A stretch of DNA of 64,000 nt from Bagarius yarrelli (GCA_005784505.1 VCAZ01000032.1:2526611-2590610), one strand, 5' to 3'; shown: positions 33,769 to 46,320, numbered from the stretch's first letter. Notes: generated from the letters alone by a model not told the origin. Numbers and translations: made by a program.

Positions 33769-34528
33769 AGGACCAATTCTTTCTCCATTAGCTCTAAAAC
33801 CTATTTCAACCGTCTGACCTGGAGCTCAATCAGGAACCGAGTTGTGCTTTTCTACTTTTCTGGCTCTGAAGTGGCCCCAAAACCTTGATTGTCTCGGGTG
33901 GAAACTACCGACAAAAATAACAAGAACAATTAAATCTGTTAGTTCAGAAAAAAAGCCTTTCGTTCTCGTCGGTCATCTTCTACCCTTAGCTTATTCTATA
34001 CATTGTGCTAATATTATGTAGCGCTGTAGCTAAATTCACACTGTTGTTCCTGGCAATGTAAACACACTCCTTTACCATCACCAGGACTGCTACTGCTAAC
34101 ATAAACGCATTCGGGGTTTTTTTCTTGTTCATCTTCATTTTTCTGAAGCACATTTTTGTCCTCGGTCCTGACTGCACATTTGCTATTATATATTTATTTC
34201 TCCCCGTTTGCTTACATCTGACTAATTTTATTATTGCCCTGTAACGTGTACAGGGTTTGGGGCATTAGGGTTTGGCTTTGTGTACACATTTTTGAGCTGT
34301 TTGTACAGCAGGCTGGAGAAAATTACAGTGTTTAGAAGAAACGAATGTGTCGGGGCTCCACAGGACACGGCCATTAACGCTCAATTACAGCAACCCATTT
34401 ACAGCCCCAGAATGAGCCATTAAACCAAAACAGCCTCCAAGAGAAAAGCTGCAGACTAATGTTGCAGGAGAAAAACTGACCAGGCAGCACAGCAGCCATG
34501 TGATTTTACTAAGAATATCAGTACATTG
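33769..34528. other. Unique-looking DNA
   Basis: No gene recognised. The interval 34260-34500 is balanced in composition and repeat-free, so it is a reasonable candidate for a conserved element. Confidence 0.35.
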
Positions 34529-34530
34529 TA

Positions 34531-35599
34531 CATCATCATCATCATCATCATCATCTTCGTCATCTAAATCAACATTATCAATGTCATTATATTCATCTAC
34601 ATCACCGTCATAATCTACATCACCATCATCACCAGCATTATCATCATCTAGATCACCATAATCACCATTATTATCATCTACATTACCATCATCACCGATA
34701 TTATCATCATCTACATTACCATCATCACCGATATTATCATCATCTACATCGCCATTATCATCGCAATTATCGTCATCACCGGCATTATCATCATCTACAT
34801 CACCATCATTATCGTCATTAGCGTCAACTACATCACTATCATAATTATCTACAACACCATCATCACTGTTATCATCATCATCATCTACATCACCATCATC
34901 ACCGACATTATCATCATCTACATCACCATCATTATTATTATTATTATCTACATCACTATCATAATTATCTACAACCCAACGTCACTGTTATTATCATCAT
35001 TGAAATCATCATCTAAACCTGAACTGGTGATGTAGATGAAGATATGATCATGATAATCATCATGATCAGTGATGATGGGATCATCATAATTATCATCTAC
35101 ATCACCATCAACACCATTATTATTATCTACATCACCATCATCACCGTCATTATCATCATCTTGATCGCCATCATAACTTTTATTATCATCTATCATTGTC
35201 ATTATCCGTCATTATCACCATTATCATCATCATCATCCATCATCAAATCTATTATCATCATCTGTCATCATCATCATCTATCATCATCATCATCATCATC
35301 TATCATCATCACCGTCATCACTGTCATCACTATCATCATCTACATCACCATTTTCATCATCATCATCATCATCACCATCATCATGACCCCTATTATCATC
35401 ATCTAAATCACCATCATCATAATTATCATCTACATCACCATCAACACCACCGTCATTATCATCTACATCACCATCATAATCACCATTGCTATCATCATCT
35501 ACATCACCAACATCAACATTATTATTGTCATCTAAACTAACATTTTCACCGTCATTATAATCATCTACATCACTATCATCACCATCATCATCATCATCC
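34531..35599. repeat. ATC-type array, about 1.07 kb
   Basis: ATCATC runs interleaved with CATCTACATCACCATCATC-type modules. The module suggests a higher order of about 45-60 bp. Frames read Ile/Thr- or His-rich on plus and Asp-rich on minus, all artefacts of a 3-bp period. A GAT array in the opposite orientation lies at 60599-60946. Confidence 0.9.
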
Positions 35600-36055
35600 A
35601 GCTGAATGCCAGGTGTGGTTAAGACTGGTTTAAAAGCCAGACATTGTGTTAGTTACCGAGCTCCAGTGAAGTCCACAGCACATCCTCCTGTTTTATTAGG
35701 GTAAGTGGGTCAGTCAGAAAGACATTTATCACAACATGTCCTGGAGACACAGCGGCGGAGAGACGAAGTGGAAATTCAGCCTCATGCCCTCATGTTGTTA
35801 GTGGAAAAGCCGATAATGGAGAGCTTTAGTTAAAGACTCGGAGTCGTTTTACACGGTTGTTAATTCCACACAGCTTAGAGAGGAGCATCGAGAAGCTGGA
35901 GCAGATCATCAGTACTGAAGGTTCGAGGCATGTGGTGTTTAAACTCAGAAACTACCTGAAGAACCATAAGAACTTACACTGCAGCACAAAGTTCATAAGG
36001 GACAGAGGAAACATTAAGAAAAAATTTTACACTTAGAAACACTAGAGTATTATAC
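35600..36055. other. Unique-looking DNA
   Basis: Balanced sequence with no repeat. It contains TATTAGGGTAAGTGGG at 35694-35709 but no acceptor pairs with it. No gene called. Confidence 0.35.
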
Positions 36056-36058
36056 ATA

Positions 36059-36059
<1 letters not shown>

Positions 36060-36095
<36 letters not shown>

Positions 36096-36281
36096 CCTAT
36101 TAAACCACTTGCACACTTAACACATGCACCCCACTCCCCCCCACAGAGTTCGCTTAACCACCTTTATGCACACACACATAAACACACACACACACACACA
36201 CACAACACCCAGGAAACTCTGTTACTCTACTAATTACATTTTCATGTGATGATGCACATTTCATTTGGCAAGAAAATCTAG

Positions 36282-36337
<56 letters not shown>

Positions 36338-36362
36338 ATGTGTGTGTGTGTGTGTGTGTGTT
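36060..36362. repeat. CA, CA and GT microsatellite cluster
   Basis: CA runs at 36061-36094 and 36181-36204, and a GT run at 36284-36361 broken once by GCATG. CA followed by GT could form a large hairpin. Confidence 0.9.
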
Positions 36363-36494
36363 CCAGCACAAACAAGATGCTAAGCAGTGTGTAATTGTTT
36401 TTAAATCAATATTGTGGCTGGAGATAAGAATACGCCAATGTCAAATCCCTTCCTGTCAGATCGGAGTCAGACTCAATCCCTGCTGAATCACTAA

Positions 36495-36614
36495 ACAGCT
36501 CTCTGTCTCTCTCTATCTGTCTCTCTTTATCTGTCTTTCCCTATCTGTCTCTCTGTATCTGTCTGTCTCGCTTGCTCTCTCTCTCTCACTGTCTCTTGCT
36601 CTCTCTCTACCCTC

Positions 36615-36665
<51 letters not shown>

Positions 36666-36853
36666 CTGTTTCTCTTGCTCTTTCGGTCTTTTCTCCCTAT
36701 CTGGTCTCTTTCTCTTTTTATCTGCCTGTCTCTCCTGCTCTCTCTCCTGCTCTCTCTGTCTCTCTCTCTCTCACTGTCTCTTGCTCTCTCTCTACCCTCT
36801 CTATCTGTCTCTCCTGCTCTCTCTCTTCTCTCTCTCGCCCTATCTGTCTCACT

Positions 36854-36891
<38 letters not shown>

Positions 36892-36907
36892 CCCTATCTG
36901 TCTCACT

Positions 36908-36949
<42 letters not shown>

Positions 36950-37142
36950 ATCTGTCTGTTTCTCTTGCTCTTTCTGTCTTCTCTCCCTATCTGGTCTCTC
37001 TCTCTTTTTATCTGTCTTTCTATCTGTCTGTCTTTCTCTATCTGCCTGTCTCTCCTGCTCTCTCTTCTCTCTCTCTGTCTCTCACTATTTGTCTGTCTCT
37101 CTCTTTTTCTCCCTCTCTCGCTATCTTTTTCTTGCTCGATGT
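36495..37142. repeat. CT/CTGT array with higher-order repeat
   Basis: (CT)n with TCTGTCTG runs and a longer recurring module (TCTCTTGCTCTTTC then TCTCCCTATCTGGTCTC) at about 36671 and 36961, i.e. spaced by about 290 bp. This indicates a duplicated segment. The 130-196-codon Ser/Leu frames are artefacts. Confidence 0.9.
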
Positions 37143-37194
37143 CATCGCAGGTAGTTGTCTAAAATGTCTTTGAATGGCTTAGCATTCTGTTATG

Positions 37195-37498
37195 GCTTCT
37201 GCAGAAGTAAGAGGCTCAAACCCTGTCCCAGCATGACAATGTCCCTGTGCACAAAACACCTGATCTCCATCAAGCCATGCTTTAGTCTGATTGGAGGGAA
37301 AGAATTCGTGTCTGATCTCATTAATACTACTGTAACTGAATAAACACAGTCACATGACACAATTTATTTTGTAAACCATTGTTGAGGTTGTTGTTATAGG
37401 AGGAAGAGTGAGACTACATCTGGAATGGGATGTCTAAAAAACACAAATGGATTTGGTGGTCAGGTGTTCCAAAACTTTTGGCCATGATAAGTTCTATA
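37195..37498 (+). pseudogene. Tc1/mariner transposase C-terminal relic with 3' end
   Basis: The segment CAGCATGACAATGTCCCTGT encodes the QHDNAP-like stretch in fish Tc1, followed by decayed C-terminal sequence. It ends with GGTGGTCAGGTGTTCCAAAA and CTTTTGGCCATGATA, the family's 3' terminal repeat. The middle, where the SPDLNPIEHLW-type motif would be, is deleted, so it cannot encode an active enzyme. Confidence 0.75.
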
Positions 37499-38235
37499 CA
37501 GAGATCTTGGAATGATTTTGCTGGACTGGAGGACATTTTTTTAGAGTTGTCTTTAGTCTTGTCTTTCTCATAATGCAGTTTGGTGCTATTTTGGCATCCT
37601 GACTTTTTTTAAGTACACCAGTTGTGTAGTTATTCCACTTCTGATGCATCAACATGAAGGTCAGGAACGGGTGTGGATTTTGACCTGGTGACCCGCTGGG
37701 CTCGATGATGATGTATCACCTTACACGCTGGGCACGGTGTCGCACCATTTGCCTCTTACCGCTTTCTTCCCCCTCCTTCCCTCCCTCCTTTTCCCCTTCT
37801 TATAAAAAAAAACATCCCAGAAACTGCACCTGAGCCCAAGGTCACATTTAGAAACCCCCAGCTTGCATTTTTCCTTTATTTCCTCTTTCACCTTCAATGA
37901 TCCAATACTAATGTGAGGGACAATAACACACTCCTACTGACTGTAGGGTACACAACATACACTATAAATACTCTAACAGTAATGGTGTGCTTCACCACAC
38001 ACACTGGAGCTGTATGCAGTTTCTTTAGCTACAGTAAATGAAATAAATTATTATTCATAAATAATATAAATAAATTATATTATTACAAAATTTTGTACTC
38101 AGTTTAGTTATTTTTTTCTTATTTTGTTATATAAGAAAGTAATTAAACAAACAGCAGTTATGACTGGACTGTTGCAGCACATACTATTTAAATTATTTAG
38201 AAAAATTAAAAAGAATTAGTTGTTGGTTTAAGTAA
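37499..38235. other. AT-rich DNA
   Basis: No gene recognised. Low-complexity ATTATT stretches occur near 38040-38100. Confidence 0.4.
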
Positions 38236-38239
38236 AAAT

Positions 38240-38367
38240 TCATCCATCCATCCATCCATCCATCCATCCATCACCCATCCATCCCATCCATCCATCCATC
38301 CATCCCATCCATCCCATCCATCCATCCATCCATCCATCCATCCATCCATCCATCCATCCATCCATCC
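38240..38367. repeat. (CATC)n microsatellite
   Basis: CATC/CCAT runs with a few CCCATC interruptions. Such runs often sit at the end of the long dispersed repeat, and here no such element is adjacent. Confidence 0.95.
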
Positions 38368-38489
38368 TTAAAATTTAAGCTACAACTTGAACCTACAACT
38401 TTCTGATCAGCATTCCAAACTACTGGTTTGTTTTTTAACAGCATTTATTGCCAGACTCCTGTTATCCATGGATAGCTGAGCCACCAGAA

Positions 38490-38652
38490 AAACAGGAGAT
38501 CAATGGTTAGAAAGTTGGACTGCTGATCAGGTTCAAGTCCCAGTGCTACCAAGCTGCCACTGCTGGGCCCCCGAGCAAGGCCCTTAACCTTCAACTTGGA
38601 CGAGGGATAATGACATAAATGTAATTCGCTTTGAATAAGGGCAACTTCCTTT
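38490..38652 (+). mobile_element. tRNA-derived SINE, with GATA tail
   Basis: GTTGGACTGCTGATCAGGTT, a B-box-like GGTTCAAGTCCC, core GCCACTGCTGGGCCCCCGAG and CCCTTAACC. The tail passes directly into a GATA microsatellite at 38661. Confidence 0.8.
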
Positions 38653-38657
38653 ATCCA

Positions 38658-38660
<3 letters not shown>

Positions 38661-38714
<54 letters not shown>

Positions 38715-38822
38715 CAGGCAGGCAGGCAGACAGACAGACAGAAAGACAGATAAATACGGGTCAATAACGTGTGTGTATATATACACACACGTATATATAT
38801 ATATACATGTGTGTGTGTGTGT
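38661..38822. repeat. (GATA)n then GACA, followed by TA/TG compound repeat
   Basis: GATA run at 38661-38714, CAGGCAGGCAGACAGACAGA at 38715-38745, then an imperfect palindrome of TGTATATATACACACAC and GTATATATATATACATGTG at 38769-38810. Confidence 0.9.
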
Positions 38823-39206
38823 GCGTGTAGACCTGATCAATGTTGTACAAACTAAAAATCTTTAAAAATGTGTCTCTCCAAACACAAGTCTCAAAAATAT
38901 TTCATAAATGAACATTATTCCGGCGGAGCAGGAAAAGCACATGTGCACAGAGGTTATGCAACTAATCAGCATCTTTAAATAACGGTGTTAAAAAGCACAC
39001 GTCAGAAAGGTGTTTATTTTCACACCGTCACTGCCAGTTAGTGGAGAGATAAAAGAGAAAAATCAGTCATGCAACTGTTTCACTAATGTTACAACAATGT
39101 GTCCAAATAAATATTCTCCAGGACAGGTACAGGATGGATTTCTCACTAGAGCCAGGCATGATTAATCAATGATAGATAATCAAGAATTTGGACGATCTTT
39201 CTAATG

Positions 39207-39415
39207 GGGGAAGTGGTGGCTCATGGTTAAGGTGTTGGACTGCCAACTCAAAGATTGTGGGTTCAATTCCCAGCTCCACCAAGCCATCACTGCTGGGCCC
39301 CTGGGCAAGGCCCTTAACCCCCAATTGCTCAGTTGTATAAATGAGATAAATGTAAGTTGCTCTGGATAAGGACGTCTGCCAAATGCTGCAAATGTAAATG
39401 CAAATGTAATGTAAA
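39207..39415 (+). mobile_element. tRNA-derived SINE, full length
   Basis: GGGGAAGTGGTGGCTCATGG start, TTAAGGTGTTGGACTGCC, B box GGTTCAATTCC, core CACTGCTGGGCCCCTGGGC, CAATTGCTCAGTTGTATAAA, TCTGCCAAATGCTGC and repeated AAATGTAAATGCAAATG tail. This is the most complete copy in the window. Confidence 0.9.
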
Positions 39416-39511
39416 TCGATTGTTGGAAAAGTTAATAAATTCGGCCTTTTCAGAGAAAGGGACTCTGAGATCTGACTGTGTGCTTCAGTAATTATGCTAA
39501 AACTAATCGTT

Positions 39512-39745
39512 TCCTCACAAAGTCCAAAAACATGTATGTTAGGTTGATTGGTAATTCTAAATTTCCCATAGAAGTGAGTGTGAGTGTGTGTGAGTGTGTG
39601 TGTCTCTGTGATGGACTGGTGATCTATCCAGGGTGTCCCCCTCCTGCCCTTCGCCCTTTCAGAGACGGCTGCTATAGACTCCAGCAGATCTCTGTGACCC
39701 CGAATTAGGGAATAAGCAGGTATAGAAAATGAATGAATGAATAAT
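39512..39745 (+). mobile_element. Long dispersed repeat, 3' half
   Basis: It aligns with 53330-53520: AGTCCAAAAACATGTATGTT, ATGGACTGGTGATCTATCCA, AGGGTGTCCCCCTCC, then CCCCGAATTAGGGAATAAGC and an ATGAATGA tail. The 5' tRNA-like head is absent. Confidence 0.8.
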
Positions 39746-40265
39746 TAAGCATTAATGTTTCGCAATTATCGATTAATAAAATTTAAATCAAAGGCCGTCT
39801 CTACTTCTAACAACTCATTTATCAAACTTTACCTTTAAACCAATAGACCATGAACAGATCCGATCCACTTTTCATGGAGTAAAAAGCCACAGTGTCTAGA
39901 AAATTCCAGATAATGGAAAAAGGTGATGGTGCGAGCGGCAATTATGAGGGCTTCGGTTTCTACCTTTTATCTCCGTAATGGATGTGAACTTTGACCTACG
40001 TCTGTTCTGCCGCCAGTATCAAGGATTATGGTCGTGGAGGAGTGGGTAATAATCAGCGCTCTCATGCAAAAAAAAAAGAAAAGTGCTGAAAACGAGGGCT
40101 ACATGCCAGAATTATGCATAATAAATAAAAAAAACAAGGACATTTATTTATTTATTTAAAGAAAGAGATAGAAAAAAGGGAGTTTCTTTTTTCTTCCCCA
40201 AATCAGCGGCGTCGAGCTGATTGTAACTGCTGGCTCTCATCAGATGAGGGTCATGTCACCTTTTA
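39746..40265. other. Unique-looking DNA, candidate conserved element
   Basis: Repeat-free and compositionally balanced. The part around 39925-40110 has AATTATGCATAATAAAT, a POU/homeodomain-like motif. This is motif reading only. Confidence 0.3.
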
Positions 40266-40266
40266 C

Positions 40267-40269
<3 letters not shown>

Positions 40270-40316
<47 letters not shown>

Positions 40317-40603
40317 CAGGGTGATGGCATGGATGACTGGAGCCTGATAATGAGAAAGTGCAATCCAACAGCACAGCCAGAGAAAAGCACACGGTAGCAT
40401 TGTAGAAATTTGTAGCATTTTTAACATTGGTAACATATCGAAATATATAAAATATTCTTCTTTTCTTTCTATTAAATAAGAATTGCTCCAGTTTCCAAAG
40501 TTATTGTGTGCAAAATTAAAAAAAATATAGCATTAAACAGCACAACCCTGGCAGTTTAGACATCTAACCCTCCAAAATGATTAAAGAAAATGATTCATTT
40601 ACA

Positions 40604-40638
<35 letters not shown>

Positions 40639-40889
40639 TGATTTAGTTTTCTACACACCAAATGTTTCATCAAATCATTCAGCGGCTGCATGCGGCCCAA
40701 TTATCCGTCCTGGCAGAAAGAGGGTAAAGAGGAACCGCAGCTGTGTGTACGCTAACAAGACAGGCTAACGGCACTGATTATCATGTTATTAGCAACAGGC
40801 TAAACTGGAGATGGAATTTCTATATAAAACTGAACAAAAAAAGCTAAACTTAGTAAAAAAAAAAAAACTAGCAAAACCATAGCTCCACA

Positions 40890-40952
<63 letters not shown>
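40270..40952. repeat. CA, GT and CA microsatellite cluster
   Basis: CA run at 40274-40314, GT run at about 40605-40636 and CA run at about 40893-40952, with unique DNA between them. Confidence 0.9.
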
Positions 40953-40955
<3 letters not shown>

Positions 40956-41102
40956 ACTAACTGAATGAATACAGTATTTATTATTTCTCTCTCTGAATTA
41001 ATTCTGTTCTCACACAGATTTCACCCAGCCTAATTTACCAACTTTCACTTCTGAGGAGATGCCTCCACAGCTGGATTCAAGGTTAAAGGTGTCATCAGAT
41101 CC

Positions 41103-42003
<901 letters not shown>

Positions 42004-42035
42004 CAACTGACGGATGGACAGATAGACAGATGTTA

Positions 42036-42345
42036 CTCTATATGGCCAAACACATGTGGACATCTTACATTTACATTTACGGCATTTGGGCAGACGTCCT
42101 TATCCAGAGCAACGTACACTTATCTCTTTTATACAGTAATTGGGGGTTAAGGGCCTTGCTTGTGCTGAAAAACGAACCCCTGATCTTTCATTTAGCAGTC
42201 CATTACCCTAACCACTGCGCTAACACCTACCAGAACACCTACTGGTCAGCGTGTCTTTATAGGGATCTTTGTGCACAGGTGCATTGTCATGCTGGAACAG
42301 TGTTTCAGTCTGGTAGCTCCAGTGAAGGAACAGATACAGTTAAAC
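42036..42345 (-). mobile_element. Tc1 relic, minus strand, split by a SINE
   Basis: CTATATGGCCAAACACATGT and GGACATC at 42037-42064 match the terminal repeat of the local Tc1 family. Beyond the SINE, GTGCACAGGTGCATTGTCAT and GCTGGAACAGTG are the reverse complement of the QHDNAP-encoding part, and GTAGCTCCAGTGAAGG follows. The element is therefore inverted relative to the copy at 37195. Confidence 0.7.
42066..42229 (-). mobile_element. tRNA-derived SINE nested in Tc1 relic
   Basis: TACATTTACATTTACGGCAT, GACGTCCTTATCCAGAGCAA, GGGGTTAAGGGCCTTGCTTG, then the head with TAACCACTGCGCTA. The central GGGCCC core is partly deleted. Confidence 0.85.
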
Positions 42346-42442
42346 CTCAGACTAGGAATTTCATATCATTGTTTGTTTATTAGTTGAAATCGATAATTAG
42401 TCGTTATTTTTATAGTAATAAAAGCGTATTTTATTATCGATT

Positions 42443-42808
42443 GTGTTCACACATACACACACCTATACTCCTGTTGCCACTGAATTTTATCACAAACACA
42501 CATATACACACGCACAGATACTCCTGTTAGTCCTGAATTTGCACACACACACACACACACACACATTCCACACGCTCCGGCTGGCTTTGGAGTTAACGAG
42601 TAAACAGAACAGAGGGTGTGTTTGTGCTCTGCAGTGAGATTGATGTCTGATGTTTGATGTCTTTTAGTAAAAAAGGCGGAAAACTCCATATTTTAGCCAG
42701 AGAAAAATAACAGCACAGGTGATTTAAGGTAAAGAATCATCGAAAAACCAAGTAAAAAAGTGTTTGTTTCAAATCTGTGTTATTTTAGATGATACCCTTT
42801 ATAAAGCA

Positions 42809-42844
<36 letters not shown>

Positions 42845-43018
42845 TGCGTAATGATTTATGGAGAGGTTTTCCATCGATGACCCGTGTGTAAACGCCCCTT
42901 AAAGCCAGATACATTCTCAGCGTGTAGTTACTGTGTGTTTGTGTTTGTGTTAAATACATTAAAGTCATCCATTCCGGGAGCATGAAATCACAATGATGAT
43001 GATGATGATGATGATGAA
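42443..43018. repeat. CA, GT and GAT microsatellites
   Basis: CA-rich stretches at 42448-42568, GT run at 42811-42843 and (GAT)n at about 42993-43017. The rest is unique. Confidence 0.85.
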
Positions 43019-43984
43019 TTGATGAAGACTTGAATTCTGTTCAGCTGGCGGAAAGAAAAGGCTTGGAGGAAATAGATGGAAGCAGTTGCCATGGCAACCT
43101 GGCTGCATGCTCAAGCTGGTATGCGGGAATGAGACTGAAAGCAAGTTTGTAAATTTAAAAGAAAAGCAGTGTTTTATATGATTCTGAATCATGTGGTATG
43201 AAGTGGGAGCTATTAGTATGTCCCATCCGCATGACACTCATCTGTTACTTTATTTTCCTCTTTATTTGTTAGGTTCGTTTGGATTATAGCATGTGTTTCA
43301 AACTAACACAACCTTGACGTCCTTTTTATAGGGGGGACCCCTTTGGAAAGGAGTGAGGAGAATCCGGACTGGAATATTCTAGAAAAACATTGGACACACA
43401 CAGTTAGAATGTCTAGAAAATGTCTTTGCGAATTGTCCCCTTAAGAATAAAAAATTTTGCATTGGAATCCGAAGGATTTTCATTATACGAACGAACCCAA
43501 CGGTGGCCAAGGTGCTCGTACGTCCGGGAGCCGTTCAAAACTTGTTAGCGTTAGTGGAAAGTCAACTAAAGTCAAAGCAAACTGCGAAAAAGCCGAGTCC
43601 ATTTTTTCCATGGATTGATGCCGTCAGTCAATTTATTTGACATTTTACTCAATTTCCATGTCTTTTCGAAATATTTGGATTGATTTTATATGCAAAAATA
43701 TGATTCTAGTGTTGGAAATTTGTAACATAGGTCATATTTTTGGGGCGGTTAGAACAGATAATCTGGATTTACATTATTTCTTATGAAAAATTTGCATCCC
43801 AGTACCAGATTTTTCCCCACAGAATGTTGATATAGTCGCATGACATATGACATCAAAGCAGCGCAAATATAAAGTTAGATAATGTTTTACTTGAATGATG
43901 TTAAACGAGTGCAATTTAACTAAAAGGAACAACAAGCAAAGTGCTGCCCCGGGGCTTTCCCCCACTTCCGCATATGATGAGCTG
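43019..43984. other. Unique-looking DNA
   Basis: No gene recognised. Part of 43380-43430 has words like those of Tc1 flanks (AACATTGGACACACACAG), too weak to call. Confidence 0.35.
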
Positions 43985-44445
43985 CAGACTAGCGGGTGGT
44001 ATCGCGTGCATTTACACTGCAGATCTTGATGCCCAACTCCGATTTTGTGACTATATCCACTTTTCTATTTTTGATGATCCACTTACATCATCTCTTAAAA
44101 CTGACCCGTATCCGATATCTGCATTTACACTATACACAGCAAAACAACCCAATGTAGACGTACTGACCGGAAAAGGAAGTAAAAACTGTGCAATAATCAA
44201 TACACGAAGAAGAAATTGTTACTTATTATGTTACTTCCGCATTATATTTAAAGCTCGGCAAAACAGCGCTCTCTTTAGGTGGAGCTGTTGGTGTCCACAG
44301 TTGACGTCATGCCCACAATTTCTTATTCGATACCGTTCGACTGGCACTGGTTCGACAGGTAAAAATCCGATCTGTCTGCTTACAAAAATCGCAGTAGGGT
44401 CACTTGATACATGCGGCGTAAATGCGGCCAAAGTGTACATCGCAT
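43985..44445 (+). mobile_element. Dispersed non-autonomous element, copy 2
   Basis: It matches 13735-14400 in the opposite orientation over several blocks, for example TTAAAACTGACCCGTATCCG and ATGTAGACGTACTGACC, and ends in TCACTTGATACATGCGG and GCGGCCAAAGTG. The 177-codon plus-strand frame spanning 43941-44474 crosses the whole element and resembles no transposase, so I regard it as chance. Confidence 0.65.
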
Positions 44446-44680
44446 GCACACTTAAAAAACCCAGGCCGGAGTAGTAGATCATTCATACTCTACTATATAC
44501 TACATACTCGCATACTGTGATTCACATGCTAAGGATTTGGACATACGTACTTAGTTTTGTCTTTAATACAATATAGAGGTATGAAATCACGGACGGCGTC
44601 TCTGTGTGGCACTTTATTGGACGCGAAGAGAACGTTTGCGCTGCTCTTTATGGCTGGTGGGATCTCGGCGGTGCAGTCAT
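44446..44680. mobile_element. CATACTAC-rich MITE-like segment
   Basis: CATACTCTACTATATACTAC and CATACTCGCATACTGTG followed by GGACATACGTACTTAG resemble the interior of the MITE at 27205-27583. Ends are not defined. Confidence 0.45.
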
Positions 44681-44824
44681 CTGTTTTCGGTTAAACAAAT
44701 CACCAGAAAGAACAACAGAGAAAACAACAGTAGCTGCTTGAGTGGTTATTAACAAGCCTTAATGAAAATGTTTACGTCCATGGAGCACTATAACGCCTGA
44801 AAGAAAATGAAGTGAATATCGTCT

Positions 44825-44828
<4 letters not shown>

Positions 44829-44861
<33 letters not shown>

Positions 44862-45025
44862 CCAGCACATCTCATCAAATTATTCCCCCTTTAGTGATTA
44901 TCTTGTAAAGAATGGCTTCCATAACGTCTCTCTCTTTCTCCTTACTCTCTCTTTCCCTCTCTCTCTCTCTTTGTCTCTTTCTCTCCACCTCTCTCCCAAT
45001 CCTTCCCCCATGTTCACTCATTCTC
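44829..45025. repeat. (GT)n and CT-rich tract
   Basis: GT run at 44829-44857 and CT-rich sequence at 44925-45025. Confidence 0.9.
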
Positions 45026-45540
45026 TCTCTTTCTTACACAAACACTAACACATACACAATTAATATCTTCGCTCTAATGAAACGGTGCAGTAGAACCCTG
45101 AAGGTTCCAGCTTTAAAGCTGTTAAAGTTCAAATAGAAGCCAGTGCCCCTAGAGACCTTGCAAAAGTCAGCCAGAACGTTGTTTGATTAAAAAGCGATGT
45201 AAGTTTGTCGTGCACAAACGACGCCACACTTGTCAAATCGTAAACGTCAATACATAGACGACTGTCAAGCGTAGAGATTTTTTCTTTTTTCTTTACAAAA
45301 AATAATGTGTATTGTATTATTTTTTTACAAAGAATATCAACATGCAGATTTACTTTTGGTTTTTTTTGCTCTCACAATAGAAATTTATGGAATTTTTTGT
45401 CATATTCAATAAAACAACAAAACAAAAAAACCCCAGTAATGGGCATGTAATTAGGTAAGAAAAATTACAACACACTCTTTTTAAAAAAATAGCAACTTAA
45501 AGACAATAATCACATAAAAAGTACCTGAGAAATTATACAT
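45026..45540. other. AT-rich DNA
   Basis: No gene recognised. A-runs and T-runs are common, and a short TA run precedes the Tc1 element. Confidence 0.4.
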
Positions 45541-45560
45541 ATATATATATATACACACAC

Positions 45561-46103
45561 TATATTGCCAAAAGTATTCGCTCACCCATCCAAATCATCG
45601 GAATCAGGTGTTCCAATCACTTCCATGGCCACAGGTGTATAAAATCAAGCAACTAGGCATGCAGACTGTTTTTACAAACATTTGTGAAAGAATGGGTCGC
45701 TCGCACCTTCAGGAGCTCAGTGAATTCCAGCGTGGAACTGTGATAGGATGCCACCTGTGCAATAAGTCCAGTCGTGAAATTCCCTCGCTCCTAAATATTT
45801 CACAGTCAACTGTCAGCTGTATTATTAGAACGTGGAAGCGTTTGGGAACGACAGCAACTCAGCCACGAAGTGGTAGGCCACGTAAACTGACGGAGCGGGG
45901 GTCAGCGGATGCTGGAAGAATGGTCAAAAATTCCCATAAACACACTCCTAAACCCTGTGGACAGCCTTCCCAGAAGAGTTGAAGCTGTTATAGCTGCAAA
46001 GGGTGGACCAACGTCATATTGAACCCTATGGATTAGGAATGGGATGTCACTTAAGTTCATATGCGAGTTAAGGCAGGTGAGCGAATACTTTTTGCAATTT
46101 ATA
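45561..46103 (+). mobile_element. Internally deleted Tc1 element with both ends
   Basis: The left end TATATTGCCAAAAGTATTCG plus CTCACC pairs with the right end GGTGAGCGAATACTTTTTGC plus AATTTATA as terminal inverted repeats of about 26-28 bp. Both ends abut TA repeats, in line with TA targeting. About 540 bp remain of an expected roughly 1.2-1.6 kb. The 3' part keeps GTGGACAGCCTTCCCAGAAG and AGTTGAAGCTGTTATAGCTG, which is transposase C-terminal sequence. Confidence 0.9.
45692..45982 (+). pseudogene. Tc1 transposase, N-terminal HTH domain, truncated
   Basis: The frame starting MGRSHLQELSEF encodes the paired-like helix-turn-helix DNA-binding region of Tc1 transposases. It includes EIPSLLNISQSTVSCIIRTW (a recognition-helix pattern) and the GRPRKL AT-hook-like linker at about residues 64-69. 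The frame continues to a stop at 45982 because the DDE catalytic domain has been deleted, leaving about 97 codons. An in-frame upstream start at 45608 adds 28 codons. If translated, the product could bind ends but not cut DNA. Confidence 0.85.
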
Positions 46104-46125
46104 TATATATATATATATATATATA

Positions 46126-46157
<32 letters not shown>
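46104..46157. repeat. (TA)n tract
   Basis: TA run with a single TCTA interruption, directly next to the Tc1 right end. Confidence 0.95.
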
Positions 46158-46159
<2 letters not shown>

Positions 46160-46204
46160 ATTAATTTTCATTGTTTCCTCATTTGCATATTTAGTTTTAA
46201 TTTT

Positions 46205-46320
46205 TATTAGTACTCGACCGATATAGACCGATTCCAGAACTGATACCGATGCTGATTATTTGCATTTTTATTGGATCGGTAACCGATATACATAACCGAT
46301 ATTTATTTATTGTGACATTA
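46205..46320 (+). mobile_element. CGATAT-rich element fragment
   Basis: ACTCGACCGATATAGACCGA and ATCGGTAACCGATATACA belong to the same repeat style as 30950-31062. Possibly related words (ACCGATATG, CATATCGGTGG, AATTATCGG) at 47138-47282 suggest the rest of the element lies beyond the Tc1 relic at 46765-47140. Confidence 0.5.

Noticed and set aside
43941..44474. 177-codon plus-strand frame
   Set aside because: It coincides with a dispersed noncoding element also present near 14 kb, and it resembles no known protein.
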